Of a DNA stretch of 33,244 nucleotides, positions 20,201 through 30,400 are shown piece by piece. The DNA comes from Phoronis ovalis. Lineage: Eukaryota; Phoronida; Phoronidae. A program made the translations under genes and the position numbers. Position 1 is the first letter of the stretch, and the number at the start of each line of letters is the position of its first letter. The notes beneath the pieces are model-generated. The model was not told the origin of the DNA and did no database searches. It saw nothing but the letters and a program-made list of their open reading frames with translations. Where the stretch lies: NCBI GenBank assembly GCA_028565635.1, contig JAOXYB010022291.1, forward strand, positions 1-33,244, in the 5' to 3' direction.

Positions 20201-23200
20201 AAATTTTAATTGTGGAGGAGGGAGGATTAGACAGTTAGAATTATTAGGGTAGAGTAGTGGGGTTAAAAATTTACTTTCTTCTTGTACCAAGGAGTTACAA
20301 AATCTATGGTAAAGTATTGACCTGTAAATGTGTGTACAATGTATAAATATCTACTGAGATTGAAGCGTGACAATACATACTGATGACAACAGTATGTACT
20401 AGGCAGGGGATGAGTAATCACTTAACAACAAACACACAAACATGAAAAGAGAGAGATTCTAAAACTGAGGCAAACCAGACACAACAAATTTACGGGGTGA
20501 TTGTAACCGAATCACTTTTTCTTCCTTTGTAAAATCAATTACTAAGCAGTGCTATAAACACTTACTTTTCTTTATCATCCCAGTCTTTAGGCTTCTTATC
20601 ATTGGGTTCATCAATTTCAGCCGGTGGATTAACAGGAGGGCTGAAATTTAAAATATTTAGCAGAAATGTGAAATTGTTGCAAGTAGTTGCAAAACCTTTT
20701 TCTTAATAACAGTGGTGTTGTGTTCGGAGACTAAGGTAACAAATATATGGATGAGCTTCACACAAAACTATCAGCTATAAAAACCTGCTGGTGCCCAATG
20801 TTTGCATAGCTGACATGGATAGAAGATAAACCAACCAAGTAAAAAGTATTTTATACAAAGCTGTACATTACAGCAGTTAGGTAAATTGCACAGGCAGCAT
20901 TGCTCACTTAAGTTTTAAATCTGGTGGTATGCACATCCACCAAGTAGCATTAAACTTTGAATTGTTGCATATACAACATGAACAAAACTCACTCAAAATT
21001 TTCCAACAGATTTCCAGAGTTAACCATGTCTTGATCAACAAAAATTTCAAAGGAGTTATCTGGGTTCACTATAAGTGTGAACAAATGAGATTTTTTGTCA
21101 GTGAATTGGGAAGTTATGGTTTTCTTCGGTGCTTTGGCATGCTTTTCCTGAAAAAAAAATACAAGGGACCAAATATGAAGAAGATTGGATTGTCAACATA
21201 TTCTTTAATAGAGGCCTTGTAACTAGGAACAAATTATGTCACAAAATTAATTTATAAATCTTTCAATATTTGTTTATATTACAACTACAAGATTTTAGGC
21301 TGTTTCAGCATATCAAATTATCTGAAATATAAATGGTCAAATTGGCTAACGTGTAAATTTCAACAAATCCATAAAGAATTTGTTACTGCATTAAAAAAAA
21401 TCGATAGGTTTTTCAATATGTAGAAACTGCGTTTGTGAGGGTCACTCTAGCTTTAAAGACAAATAAATGTATTTCAATACAAAGAGTGGACATGCCTTAT
21501 GGACAAATTTAACAGGATACCACTACTGTTCACAGCAATGTAATTGCATAACTTTACTTACCTCATAAACTCCAGTCTTGGGATTTTTGTGTTGGAAGAT
21601 GAAATGCAATTTATTGTCATTTCCACATTTATCTGGTCCAAACATTATCGTGAATGGTGTTTTGTCTACAAAGTTGGCCTGTAAAAAACCAACAAGGTGC
21701 TTAGAGTGGCTTAACTGTACATTAATAGGAAATGTTTCAGGCCTGTTAAAAATATACAAAGGGAAAAACACATTTTTATACCTCATCACACATAGTTAAA
21801 AATTACATTGCCCACAGAAAAGTTCTGTGCTACATATAAAACAATCAGAAAGAAGTGCTTTCCTCCCATATTTTTTTTTCTGAAACAGTCCTCAAATAAT
21901 TTCTATCAATGATGATGTGAACATTCAAAATCACGTATGTCACACTGTAGTTGACACATGTCAGGTACATTAGGGAAAAGTTGGCTAAAGTTTCATTATA
22001 GTCTATCTGTCTAAAACAGGAAACATGCTGGGCACAATACAATTTTACTTGAATTTTTTTTTTTTTTGTGTAAATCAGAATGTAATTTTCATATATTTGT
22101 CATTTAGCTTATAAACCTATATCTGCTATGCATTTCACTGTTACTTAATTATATTTCAATTTTCATACAGTGTATTAAATAGGTTATCTAATTTGCTCAC
22201 CAAGTCAAGCTTAGAATCCTGTCTCAGAAGTTTCACATATGCCCCACCACAATCTAAGCCATTCTGAAACTTAACTTCATATCTGCAAAATATAAATGAA
22301 AGCATTTTATATCTTAAATTGCAATCCATGATGGCTTGTACCCATAAACTAGAAGTTTAAGCTTCCTTGCTTTATCACGAGTTTTTCAAGAAAACCTGAC
22401 CTTACATTTTCAATGTCCTTATTAACTGACACACGAAAAGTGGGGAATTGATCATCTGAACCAATAAGCAGATAAGATCAGAACAACATTTTCTCTAAAC
22501 AATTATCTTTAAAAAGAAGAGCAGCACGTGATTTTAAAATGCTTTATGCAGACCACTGCTCTTTGCTGTCGTCTTTCATTTTATTGGAGTTAAACTATAT
22601 ATAAAAAAACAAGGAGCTGAAAAGAACTTACTGCATAACAAATGGATTTCCTGAGAAGTCATAAGGTCGGTCTAGTGGTGCCGAGATGGCATGATGTCTG
22701 GCACGAGACTAAAAAAAGGTGTGATAGAATATCCATGAAAATCGTAACAAATGTACAACACCAACATGTTCATCATCAAATCTAGTTCTAGTAAAAACTT
22801 GGTCAAAATTTTATATATAAACGAATGTACTTATTATATGTTATTGACAATGGAATAAACAAATGTGTGTTCCAGAGAGTTTTCACTTGCTCTAAATCCA
22901 GTCATATTTTAAATTTAATCTTACCTTTAAAACCAGACCCAAGTCACCCTCCATTGGGTTATCTGTGGGTTCCTCTATTTCCCATTTACCATCATATTTA
23001 GCTATATCTTCATCGGTGTCCTCCTTCTTAGCCTTTGAAATCACCCATCTAAAGAAGACCGACAACTCTTAATTTGATTTTTAAAAGTAGAAAGACTGAC
23101 TATCCACTGCACAGTATGTAGTACTATAAGAAGTTGAAACATTTAAATAGGCATAAATAATTCTAAAATGTATCAAGTGCAAAATCTAAAACCCAATTTT

Positions 23201-24127
23201 TTTTCTTAATTTATTCATGTTTGGTTCTTACGTGGTCCTCATATAGATTACAGTAGGCCATATAATGTTAGTGTCTGGGTTAAATGCTAGGGAAATATTA
23301 GTGTCTGTGTTAAACACTAGAAACCGCCACTGAGAATGCGTTTAACGTACACATACGCAGCGGGCACTGAACATACAACCTCGACAGTAAAATATGTTGT
23401 GAAATGACAACATAAGTAATCTACTGGACACGGTTACACCTCGACAGAGGTGCGTGTCTAGCCATGGTATTGGTGAGAAAAAATCGAGTTCTTATGTTAC
23501 CTTACCTTGAAGGCATTTCCTTATAACGGAAAGATTCTTCAAAGAATGCATTCCCTGTTATCTTTGGTGGCTTATATACAGGCTACAAAGTAAATAGCAA
23601 CATATAAAACAAGCTGGGGGGAGATAAACATCAAAACACAGAGTTGACGGGACCAGTAGAACACTACAGGAATCAACACAATTCTAAGCCCAAATATTAA
23701 AAATTGTCATCAAATTATCGTTGTTTTGTTTTGTGAAAAGGTTAAGGTAATTTTGACTGGAAATGTCCTTTTCAGTCATAGGTCACCCGAGTTTCAGACC
23801 TATAATGTTGTTTGAAACTTTCATAGTTTATATCTTACCATAGCTCCATAAGAGCTAGGAAACTTTAAAATATGAAAGTTTTAAACATCATGAAGATTTA
23901 TAAGATCTGAACCTCAGGGTTGTCATTGGTGTGCTAATATCCTTTGTTTATTATAAAAGCCTGACCTTTGGCACAGCTTCAGCAGCTTCCTCTTGTTCAT
24001 CAACATCTATCACAGGTTCATCATCATCACTACCAGCATCCACTTCATCAAAATCATCATCTTGAGTGTAACTTGTGTATATCAATCCAAGGAGAAGAAA
24101 ACCAAGAAATAACTTATGACACCGCAT
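14237..24127 (-). CDS. CANX: Calnexin, ER lectin chaperone with two alternative membrane-anchor exons
   Basis: Exons in gene order: 24127-23966, 23582-23506, 23048-22925, 22708-22632, 22282-22201, 21678-21562, 21147-20993, 20640-20566, 20042-20007, 19798-19685, 18693-18653, 18369-18179, 17958-17803, then 17614-17492 or 17012-16872, then 15278-15126, 14778-14723 and 14273-14237. All phases agree. The product is 591 or 597 residues; human has 592. Order of parts: signal peptide (about 1-21), acidic segment, lectin domain with disulfide pair C158/C192, P-domain (about 266-405) with four IPDP..KPDDW-type and four G.W..P.I.NP-type repeats and C358/C364, second lectin strand, membrane anchor, acidic tail, and basic end [12 protein letters not shown] that fits ER retention. 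Calnexin binds monoglucosylated N-glycans of new glycoproteins in the ER with ERp57. Four plus four repeats and an anchor exclude calreticulin. A splice acceptor 12 bases before the ATG suggests a 5' leader intron. Lectin-site residue 183 is Phe where Tyr is usual. Confidence 0.97.
16872..17012 (-). CDS. CANX: CANX alternative membrane-anchor exon B
   Basis: This 141-base exon is phase 0 at both ends, with acceptor ACACTAG and donor GTAGTA. Its 47 codons give a lumenal linker, the [11 protein letters not shown] entry motif, a hydrophobic run with the family's central Leu-Pro (LLPVV), one cysteine (FLCPSKPS) and an acidic end (EVMEE). It is equivalent in place and pattern to exon 17492-17614 (anchor A) and to the EERPWLW...LPVF anchor of human calnexin. 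Using A and B together would add a second membrane pass and push the acidic tail into the lumen. Mutually exclusive use is therefore inferred; no transcript evidence is available here. Confidence 0.85.
17492..17614 (-). CDS. CANX: CANX alternative membrane-anchor exon A
   Basis: This 123-base exon is phase 0 at both ends, with acceptor TTTGCAG and donor GTATAG. Its 41 codons encode a linker, [11 protein letters not shown], a hydrophobic run with VLPIL, and a juxtamembrane YCCSSTK. Its paired cysteines match the CC after the anchor of mammalian calnexin, which is the known palmitoylation site. It joins exon 17803-17958 upstream and exon 15126-15278 downstream in frame. The intron between A and B is 479 bases. 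Confidence 0.93.
18688..18765. repeat. Duplicated CANX exon-edge segment, copy 1
   Basis: This segment spans the acceptor of the CANX exon 18653-18693 and about 70 bases of the intron before it in gene order. It recurs at 19410-19487, with shared blocks TCATCCCTAGAATAA, GTCACAATA, TCAACAAA and TAATATTTATTTTT. Confidence 0.7.
18992..19312. mobile_element. MITE with CCCGGGG-type termini in CANX intron
   Basis: This 321-bp element is flanked by near-identical 8-bp direct repeats, CTATGAAC (18984-18991) and CTACGAAC (19313-19320). The left end is a long G run followed by GTACTTCACAAAG. The right end, read inward, is CCCAGGGGGGTACTCAGGG and then TATAGGGATGTGC. That same inner block is found at the left end of the element at 32633. 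The interior has no coding content. Confidence 0.75.
19410..19487. repeat. Duplicated CANX exon-edge segment, copy 2
   Basis: This is a second copy of the intron/exon edge at 18688-18765, about 720 bases upstream in gene order. It retains the splice acceptor and the first few exon bases (AG|GGATGA) but not the rest of the exon. The MITE at 18992 lies between the two copies. Confidence 0.7.
23264..23320. repeat. Two 27-bp direct repeats in CANX intron 2
   Basis: Units 23264-23290 and 23294-23320 agree at 23 of 27 positions; both contain TTAGTGTCTG and GTTAAA..CTAG. This is a local duplication in an intron with no visible function. Confidence 0.7.
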
Positions 24128-24706
24128 CTTTGATGGTCACTGGAAATTAATATTGCAATCGGGTTAAGTTGTGGTAATTGTAGCTTTTAATTTACTACTG
24201 GGAGCATTGATGCAAGAACATTGTGCAGATACACGTAGCTACAGATAAATGGTTATGCTGACAGGCTCAGGGTCATGTTTGCTCAAAACACTGAATCTTG
24301 GACCCTGTGTGATTCGTGTACCCAATGTGTTTTAGGTATATCAACAGTCTTCAACAGTAGTTCTCTGATGAAGAGACATCATCGAAAAAAACAGCCCATT
24401 CACCATTCAGACAAAAGTTATATACTCCCCCTCATTAAATAGATCCTAAAGGCACCTCTGACCTTTCTTCATGAGCAAGAGGGTTTTTTAGTTTTTCAAA
24501 CTTGAGGCAAAAATTAACTCCAGAGACAGAAGCACCCAATCAGAATAACTATTTTAGAGTATCCTATGATTATTATTATAGCAAACCAATGAGTTACAAT
24601 GTAGAATGAAGGTAAAACATTTTTGTAATATCGTTTATTAGTTGTTCACATAAATATAATCACCAGTCACACCTGAAATTGTTATATTTTTACATTTCAA
24701 GCTAAA

Positions 24707-24923
24707 AATTCAACCAAATTCAACCAAAATCATTTTATGGATACAAACCTAAAATTAATCCAAATTATTTGCTGTAAGCAGCTGGTAGAAATCAAATTTT
24801 TTGAATTTCTTTATGGTAGCAATCCAAAAAAATACCGTAAGAAGTTTTCAATCCAAATCCAAAATTTTCAACTGGGCTGCACACCCCCACCAAAAAATAC
24901 CTTGAGTACTCCCCCCCCCCGGG
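24707..24923. mobile_element. Truncated MITE, right-end fragment
   Basis: This stretch closely matches the right half of the element at 32633-33064. Shared blocks include TTATGGATACAAACCTAAAA, GCTGTAAGCAG, GGTAGCAATCC and AACTGGGCTGCA. It ends in CTTGAGTACT followed by a C run and GGG. The left end is missing and no target duplication is seen. Confidence 0.75.
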
Positions 24924-25356
24924 TCCGTAGGGTCATAATTATGTCTTATTTGGACAGGCCACACTTTGACTATCTTTCATGCAAGCACAACAGGATAATA
25001 TATATAGAAGTCAGATCATCATGTCAGATCAATAGTGCATTTTATGCTGACCTGTTGTGGAAGCCCTCATTTATGATTTAAGTAAAGTGTGGAAGGGTCA
25101 GTTACACTGTACCTGGGGCTGTCCATAGTAGCTGTGCGCCTGTAGGGTTATGTATTCAGCAGTAATGTTTTGCAACTATTAAAATTATTTAAGATCGTAC
25201 TATATTTTTATAATTATAAAGCAAACGAAAAAGTAAAGTTAAGACTCAAAAAAAAATTTACACAATCCCGAGTTTACAATATTTTATCAAGAATTTGTAG
25301 GACTGCATCGCAATTTCTTGGACATACATTTCAAGAATGCCAAAACTATATAGTAA

Positions 25357-25375
25357 CAACGATTGAAAATCGTTG
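25357..25375. repeat. Short perfect inverted repeat
   Basis: CAACGATT at 25357-25364 pairs with AATCGTTG at 25368-25375 across a 3-base loop. It lies in non-coding DNA and may be chance or part of an old element. Confidence 0.3.
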
Positions 25376-25728
25376 AACCGTTTCTATCTCATACAACTCA
25401 AGTAAGTGAAGCCATTTATAAAGATTAAACTTAAGTCTAAAAGGGATGTCCATCTGCTCTATGTCTCTATGACTATGGTCGTACGGAATTTGAGTCGTAT
25501 TATTTTGCAGATCACCGTAGTTCTAACAGAAATTTGTAAGAATAATACGATAATACAGTATACGTGGTCTGCATGGATCCCACATAACATTTGCTAACGA
25601 AGTTAATTAGAAAATGTAAGCAAAAACCTACCCAAAATGCGGAAATAATCAGCTGCACAAAGATACCGCCACCAAAAACGTGGATCACGCTCATTCGCCG
25701 GTACTAGGAAAATGACGCTATTTGTTAT

Positions 25729-25743
25729 ATTGGCTATGATTGG
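25729..25743 (-). promoter_or_regulatory. Paired CCAAT boxes, candidate CANX promoter
   Basis: On the minus strand there are two CCAAT pentamers, at 25743-25739 and 25733-25729, ten bases apart. They lie upstream of a possible non-coding CANX first exon. ER chaperone promoters commonly use CCAAT-based elements, but a full ERSE (CCAAT-N9-CCACG) is not present. Confidence 0.25.
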
Positions 25744-26599
25744 TTGACTAAAATTATGTTCAATTATGCTTAACTAAAGTTCTTAATATCTCTGCAGAAG
25801 TTAACTTTTGTTTTGGTTCATATGCTTAAAATTTTTATCTTATATATGAAAATATATCATGAATCTAGGAAAACGTTGAATGCATCGGCTTAAAATGTCG
25901 AAGTGACTACAGCGTAGCTAGCCAATCAAAGCTTAGTTGACATCCCACTAATACTTTGAGTGACTTGCCGATATTTACTAATTCCTCGTGTAGCCGCATG
26001 GATCGCTACGCGTCACTGACATCTCGCGACATCTATCGTTTACCTATCCATAGAAATGCTAATGTTAAATTTCCTTCGCGATTTCTTACCATATAAACAA
26101 AATGAATTGACTACAAATTCCGCAAAAAGTGACACAATTTTGATTAATTAGACTAATCAAATACCCAACAAATAGTCCCTATAAATATTAAATGCAGAAA
26201 AAAAAACTATTAAAAGTAATACTTACTACGTATAAAACTTTTACCCAGGCAAAAATAAAACTTTGTAATTGATTTCGGAATCTTTATTTAGACTATTTCG
26301 ATAATCAGAGACATACATGCACATAACATTAAAATATGAAAACATAATTATCTACTGAAAAGTGTTACGAAAAGCAGAAAGATATGAGGACATGGTTGTG
26401 CATTATATAAACATCTTGAGTACTCAGTAGTATTTCAATCTATAATCAAATTTTAATTAATTACAGTTACTTGTTAATAATTATACATTCCAAATCAGAC
26501 CATTATTGGTAACACACCCAGTAGAAGACAAAACAAAGAAACCCTCCTACTTTGCAGTGTAATAGCAGAACAAGCACAGGTAGGACTGGAATATAACTA

Positions 26600-27260
26600 C
26601 CGTATTTTCTCTGATAATCGCCCCCTGCTTTAACAATCGCCCCCTATGGTGACTAAGATAAATCAATAATTGCACCCTCTCTAATAATCGCCCCTGGGGA
26701 GGCAATTTGAGTTGAAGACCCATCTGAATTAATACGAGATAATCACATTTTAATTCATTATTTTGTGTAGCTGATTAGCTCAAGAAAATATTGTACTATC
26801 TTTAATAAGTGTTTTGGCTTGCAAAACAAACTTTGGATCACCTCCATGTATTAATATTTCCAATAGAATTTCCTTGCTGAGTACGGCAGAAGGTGATTTG
26901 CGCTTCTTGCCGATGACTTTCACAATAATTGTGTTTCCATGTTGAGCACGGTTGTATACAGTGCACAAACTTCTCTAGGTATGTGACCAAAAAAATAAAC
27001 TTACTGTTTGTTTAAGGTTTGGAAGAGTTTTTCTTTTGAAAATAAAATTCCATTACTCACAGAATTTCATTTAAATAAGCCGATTTTGTTTGATGAACTG
27101 ACAATCTTAAAAATCTTCCCTATGTATCGCAATCAATAATTTAAAAAAAATCTAAAATATTAATGCCAGGAGTACAAAGAAGTTAATAATCTCTATTAAT
27201 AGCCCCCCAAAACGATTTTTTTTAAATAATCGCCCAGGGCAATTATTTGAGAAAATACGA
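26600..27260. mobile_element. TA-flanked inverted-repeat transposon (Tc1/mariner/pogo-like, non-autonomous)
   Basis: This 661-bp element has TA on both sides (26598-26599 and 27261-27262). Its terminal inverted repeats are about 24 bp: left CCGTATTTTCTCTGATAATC and right, read inward, TCGTATTTTCTCAAATAATT, each followed by GCCC. Degenerate AATAATCGCCCC-type blocks are repeated several times just inside both ends. TA duplication fits the Tc1/mariner/pogo group. The interior contains a 62-codon minus-strand open frame (26780-26968) that I do not recognise. The element lies downstream of the NAGA stop and may overlap the end of its transcript. Confidence 0.75.
26780..26968 (-). pseudogene. Unrecognised short coding-like fragment inside the TA-flanked element
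   Basis: A 62-codon open frame with a basic stretch (GKKRKSP) and a mixed helical-looking segment (LSKEILLEILIHGG). It lies wholly inside the inverted-repeat element, so it may be a transposase remnant. I cannot assign a family, and it may not be coding at all. Confidence 0.2.
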
Positions 27261-27480
27261 TATGTATAAACAGTAGTAAAAAATTAAGTAGTCATACAGT
27301 GAGATTTTGAAAAATTAAAAACATCCAGAAAACAGTGTGTCTGTGATCCTTTATGGAGAACACGAGATACAATCACTTCATCAACCACCAATGACAAGTA
27401 CTTTTTCTGACTGAATGGAAACAGCCACGGTAATAAATGGAGTCTATTGGAGAAGATGGCATTCTTATAGTTTCTCCTCA

Positions 27481-30400
27481 CTAGTAATAACTTAACTTGG
27501 GAACGGCTTTTCCCATAAACACACCTCCAGATGGGTTAACTTGAAATGTAATTTTATCTTCTGGTTTGTATAAACCTACTTTAGTTCCTTCAAACACTTC
27601 GTTTATCATGTAGCCATCCACAAACGAAAATCCCATTTCCTTTAAAGTCCATGTTATTTTGTATGGCATGCCATCAGTGCGCATATTAAGAACACAAAAG
27701 GCCCATGATCCCATCGGATTGACTGGTCGAGTCCAAAGTTGAACCTCGCCCTTAGTCTGAAATAACAAATAAAATTTTAATTTTTTAATTAAAATCATTT
27801 TAATTTATAAAATGAACAGAAGACTAAAACAAACATGCACATTAATTAGTGGAAACAAGAGCTCTCACTGTATCAAAGGCAATGTTGATATAATAAGAAA
27901 ATGCTTCAATTACAATGGGAACACCATATAGATGAACATGAGACAGTACCAACTCTAATGGGGCCCCTTAGCAGTAATACAGCATTGCTAATATGTGAAT
28001 TTACCCCATTATAAATTCTTGTTCCTTGAATTCCCAAAGGGTCTTGGTTAATGGCAATCACATTTTTGTTCTGCAGCAAGGCCTTAGATTCTGGTTTTAT
28101 ATTCCTTAAGTCGTTTGATACAAACAATGGAGCAGCCATAATTGCCCACATAGCCATTTGTGTTTTCTGCTGGTCATAACTTAAGCCATAATTCCCCAAG
28201 ATGAGCTAAAAAGGAAATAATTCTTTGAATAGATATCAGGCATAGTAAGCGTCCAGTACTGGGGTGCCTTTTAACTTGGTATCTTGATGCTGCATGCATT
28301 TTAGCGTAATTGATTCCTTGCTGTTTGGAAACATAATAGAATTGGAACATGCATATTTGCGTTTAATATGAGCATCCCGAACTCATTCCAGTTAACAAAT
28401 GAAACTTAGAAATGCAAATCCAACTATTTTTCCAAAAGACTTAGTATACCAAGAACAACAATATACGTCACAAGATTATATTAATTTGCAATGTGAAGAT
28501 ATGTAATGCTGTAGCTTAAAAACCAAGCATTAACCCTGAATTTCACTCTGACAAAATAAACTCTGCCAGTGACAAAGCATTACAAATAGCATACCATATC
28601 GGGATCATTAAAGTTGCCTGGTCCTGCTATTTGAGAAAAATTTCCAATATTCTTGCCATAGAAGTTAATTATACTCAATACACTGTCCCAGGAGTCTTGA
28701 ATATCACCATAGTTTCTCCATGTATTGCAGTAATGCGCTATTTTGTTGTAGGGCTGAAATATATCCAACAGGTCTATCACAATGCATGTTACATTAGTTC
28801 ATCATTTTATATTTTAATCCACATTGTTATCACTACTTTACTAAAGTTGTACATACAAAAACATTTATAGACAATGTTAAGTTTAAGTGGAGTATCTTAA
28901 TTTCAGAGTTTTAATGGTATGAAAAATGATTTTAAACAGTTGCAGTTTCAGAAAATGGCACAAAATTGGTGTTGGCACATTACATAAACCCCAGGATTAT
29001 TATTCATTAGATAATTATGCCTTATAAAATCTCCATTTACAAGCCTAGGTTCAAATATAATCAATGCATGATTTGGCACATGATTTCAGTGGTATTTAGT
29101 ACCATTGCTTTTCATGCACCATTCTTTCACCTGTACATTTTATAACTATTTTTAAAAAGAGCACTGCTTACTGTAGTCATTAAATAATTAACTAGCCCTT
29201 ACCACTTCAGTAGGTTTCAAGTAGGCAGGCCAGCTGCAAGAATATAATATAGGTCTTCCAGTCAGATTCAAGTATTTCCCCATCAAAGGGTAGCCTACAA
29301 ACAAAAAGCATAGCAATTTAAGTGAAAAATAGATTATCCATGTCAAGTTGTTACCGTGATAATTTCAGATACTTTGTATCCCAGAATCACAAACAAGCCA
29401 TTCAAGTAGTATTTAAACACATGTTATTTTTTCAGTGATGATAACAATTGTACCTGATGATTTTTTTATGTATAAATATATATACCACTTAATGAATGAA
29501 CTCAGAATTTTTCATGTAGGCTGCTCCATGTAGACGTTCATTTTTGTCAGCATATAATCATCTCTAATGGATTACTTACGTTGTGAACTATACTATGTTG
29601 CACTGGCAATTGTTGTAAAAAAGTTTTGTGCCAGCAGCAAATAGTTTTTCAAGTTTCAACTCCAGATATTAAAATGGCAGACTTTGAGGTGACATTCTGA
29701 GGCCAATTGCTTAGGTCGGGGGCCACCATCTATTTTTGGGCAAGCACCTCAAGGTCCAGCCTCTTTATGTATGAACAGAATCAGGGGAAACAACCCATCC
29801 GAAAATGGAGATTTTGTTTCAACTAGAAAATGACCCATAAATCATGCACGTTTGATTCGCTTGTTTTAATTATAACACTTCATTTAGTATCAAACTTATC
29901 TTAGCTTAAAAGTCATAGCTTGTTTAACTAAGCCCAACTATCAAAGAATCCAACACTGACAATGGTACACTAACAAAATGGTTGACATGCTTTCATTTTA
30001 TCATATCATATTTAAGTTACAACCACTGATCCATTGAACACATACCTATTTCCTTTGAGGACTGATTTGAATAGCATCCATCAAATTTTAGCATGTCTAT
30101 TTCCCATTCTGCAAATGTATCTGCATCAACTTTTTCATAACCTTGACTTCCAGGGTAACCTCCACAGGTTTTGGTTCCATAATCTTCATAAACACCAAAC
30201 TTTAAACCCTTATCATGAATCTGTAGTAGATATTATTACATTTTCAAAACTATATATCGTAAACTTTTATTAAATAGGATCTTTCTACTTTCCTGTCTTG
30301 CCATCTATAGCCAGAGGGAGAAAATGTGAGATTTGAGGGTTCAATTTATTGAAAAGACGGTATAACATTTCCTTAAATGACTTCATTTATTTTATATTAG

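Larger units (their letters stand above)
24128..26599. other. CANX upstream region and intergenic DNA
   Basis: No conserved coding exon is visible. An acceptor-like TTTCCAG at about 24140 on the minus strand suggests the 12 bases before the CANX ATG are the end of a 5' leader exon. A candidate first exon lies near 25630-25710, with a GG|GTAGGT donor on the minus strand and two CCAAT boxes just upstream of it. The region also holds a truncated MITE (about 24707-24923) and an 8-bp-stem hairpin at 25357-25375. Confidence 0.4.

Noticed and set aside
20929-21222. A 97-codon plus-strand open frame
   Set aside because: It is largely antisense to CANX exon 20993-21147 and shows no protein similarity of its own.
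14237-24127. Calreticulin or calmegin as alternative identity
   Set aside because: Calreticulin has three plus three P-domain repeats and no anchor. Calmegin is a vertebrate paralogue. The four plus four repeats and basic tail fit calnexin.
25679-25743. CCAAT and CCACG on the minus strand as an ER stress element
   Set aside because: The two halves are about 45 bases apart, not the nine required for an ERSE, so only the CCAAT boxes are listed.
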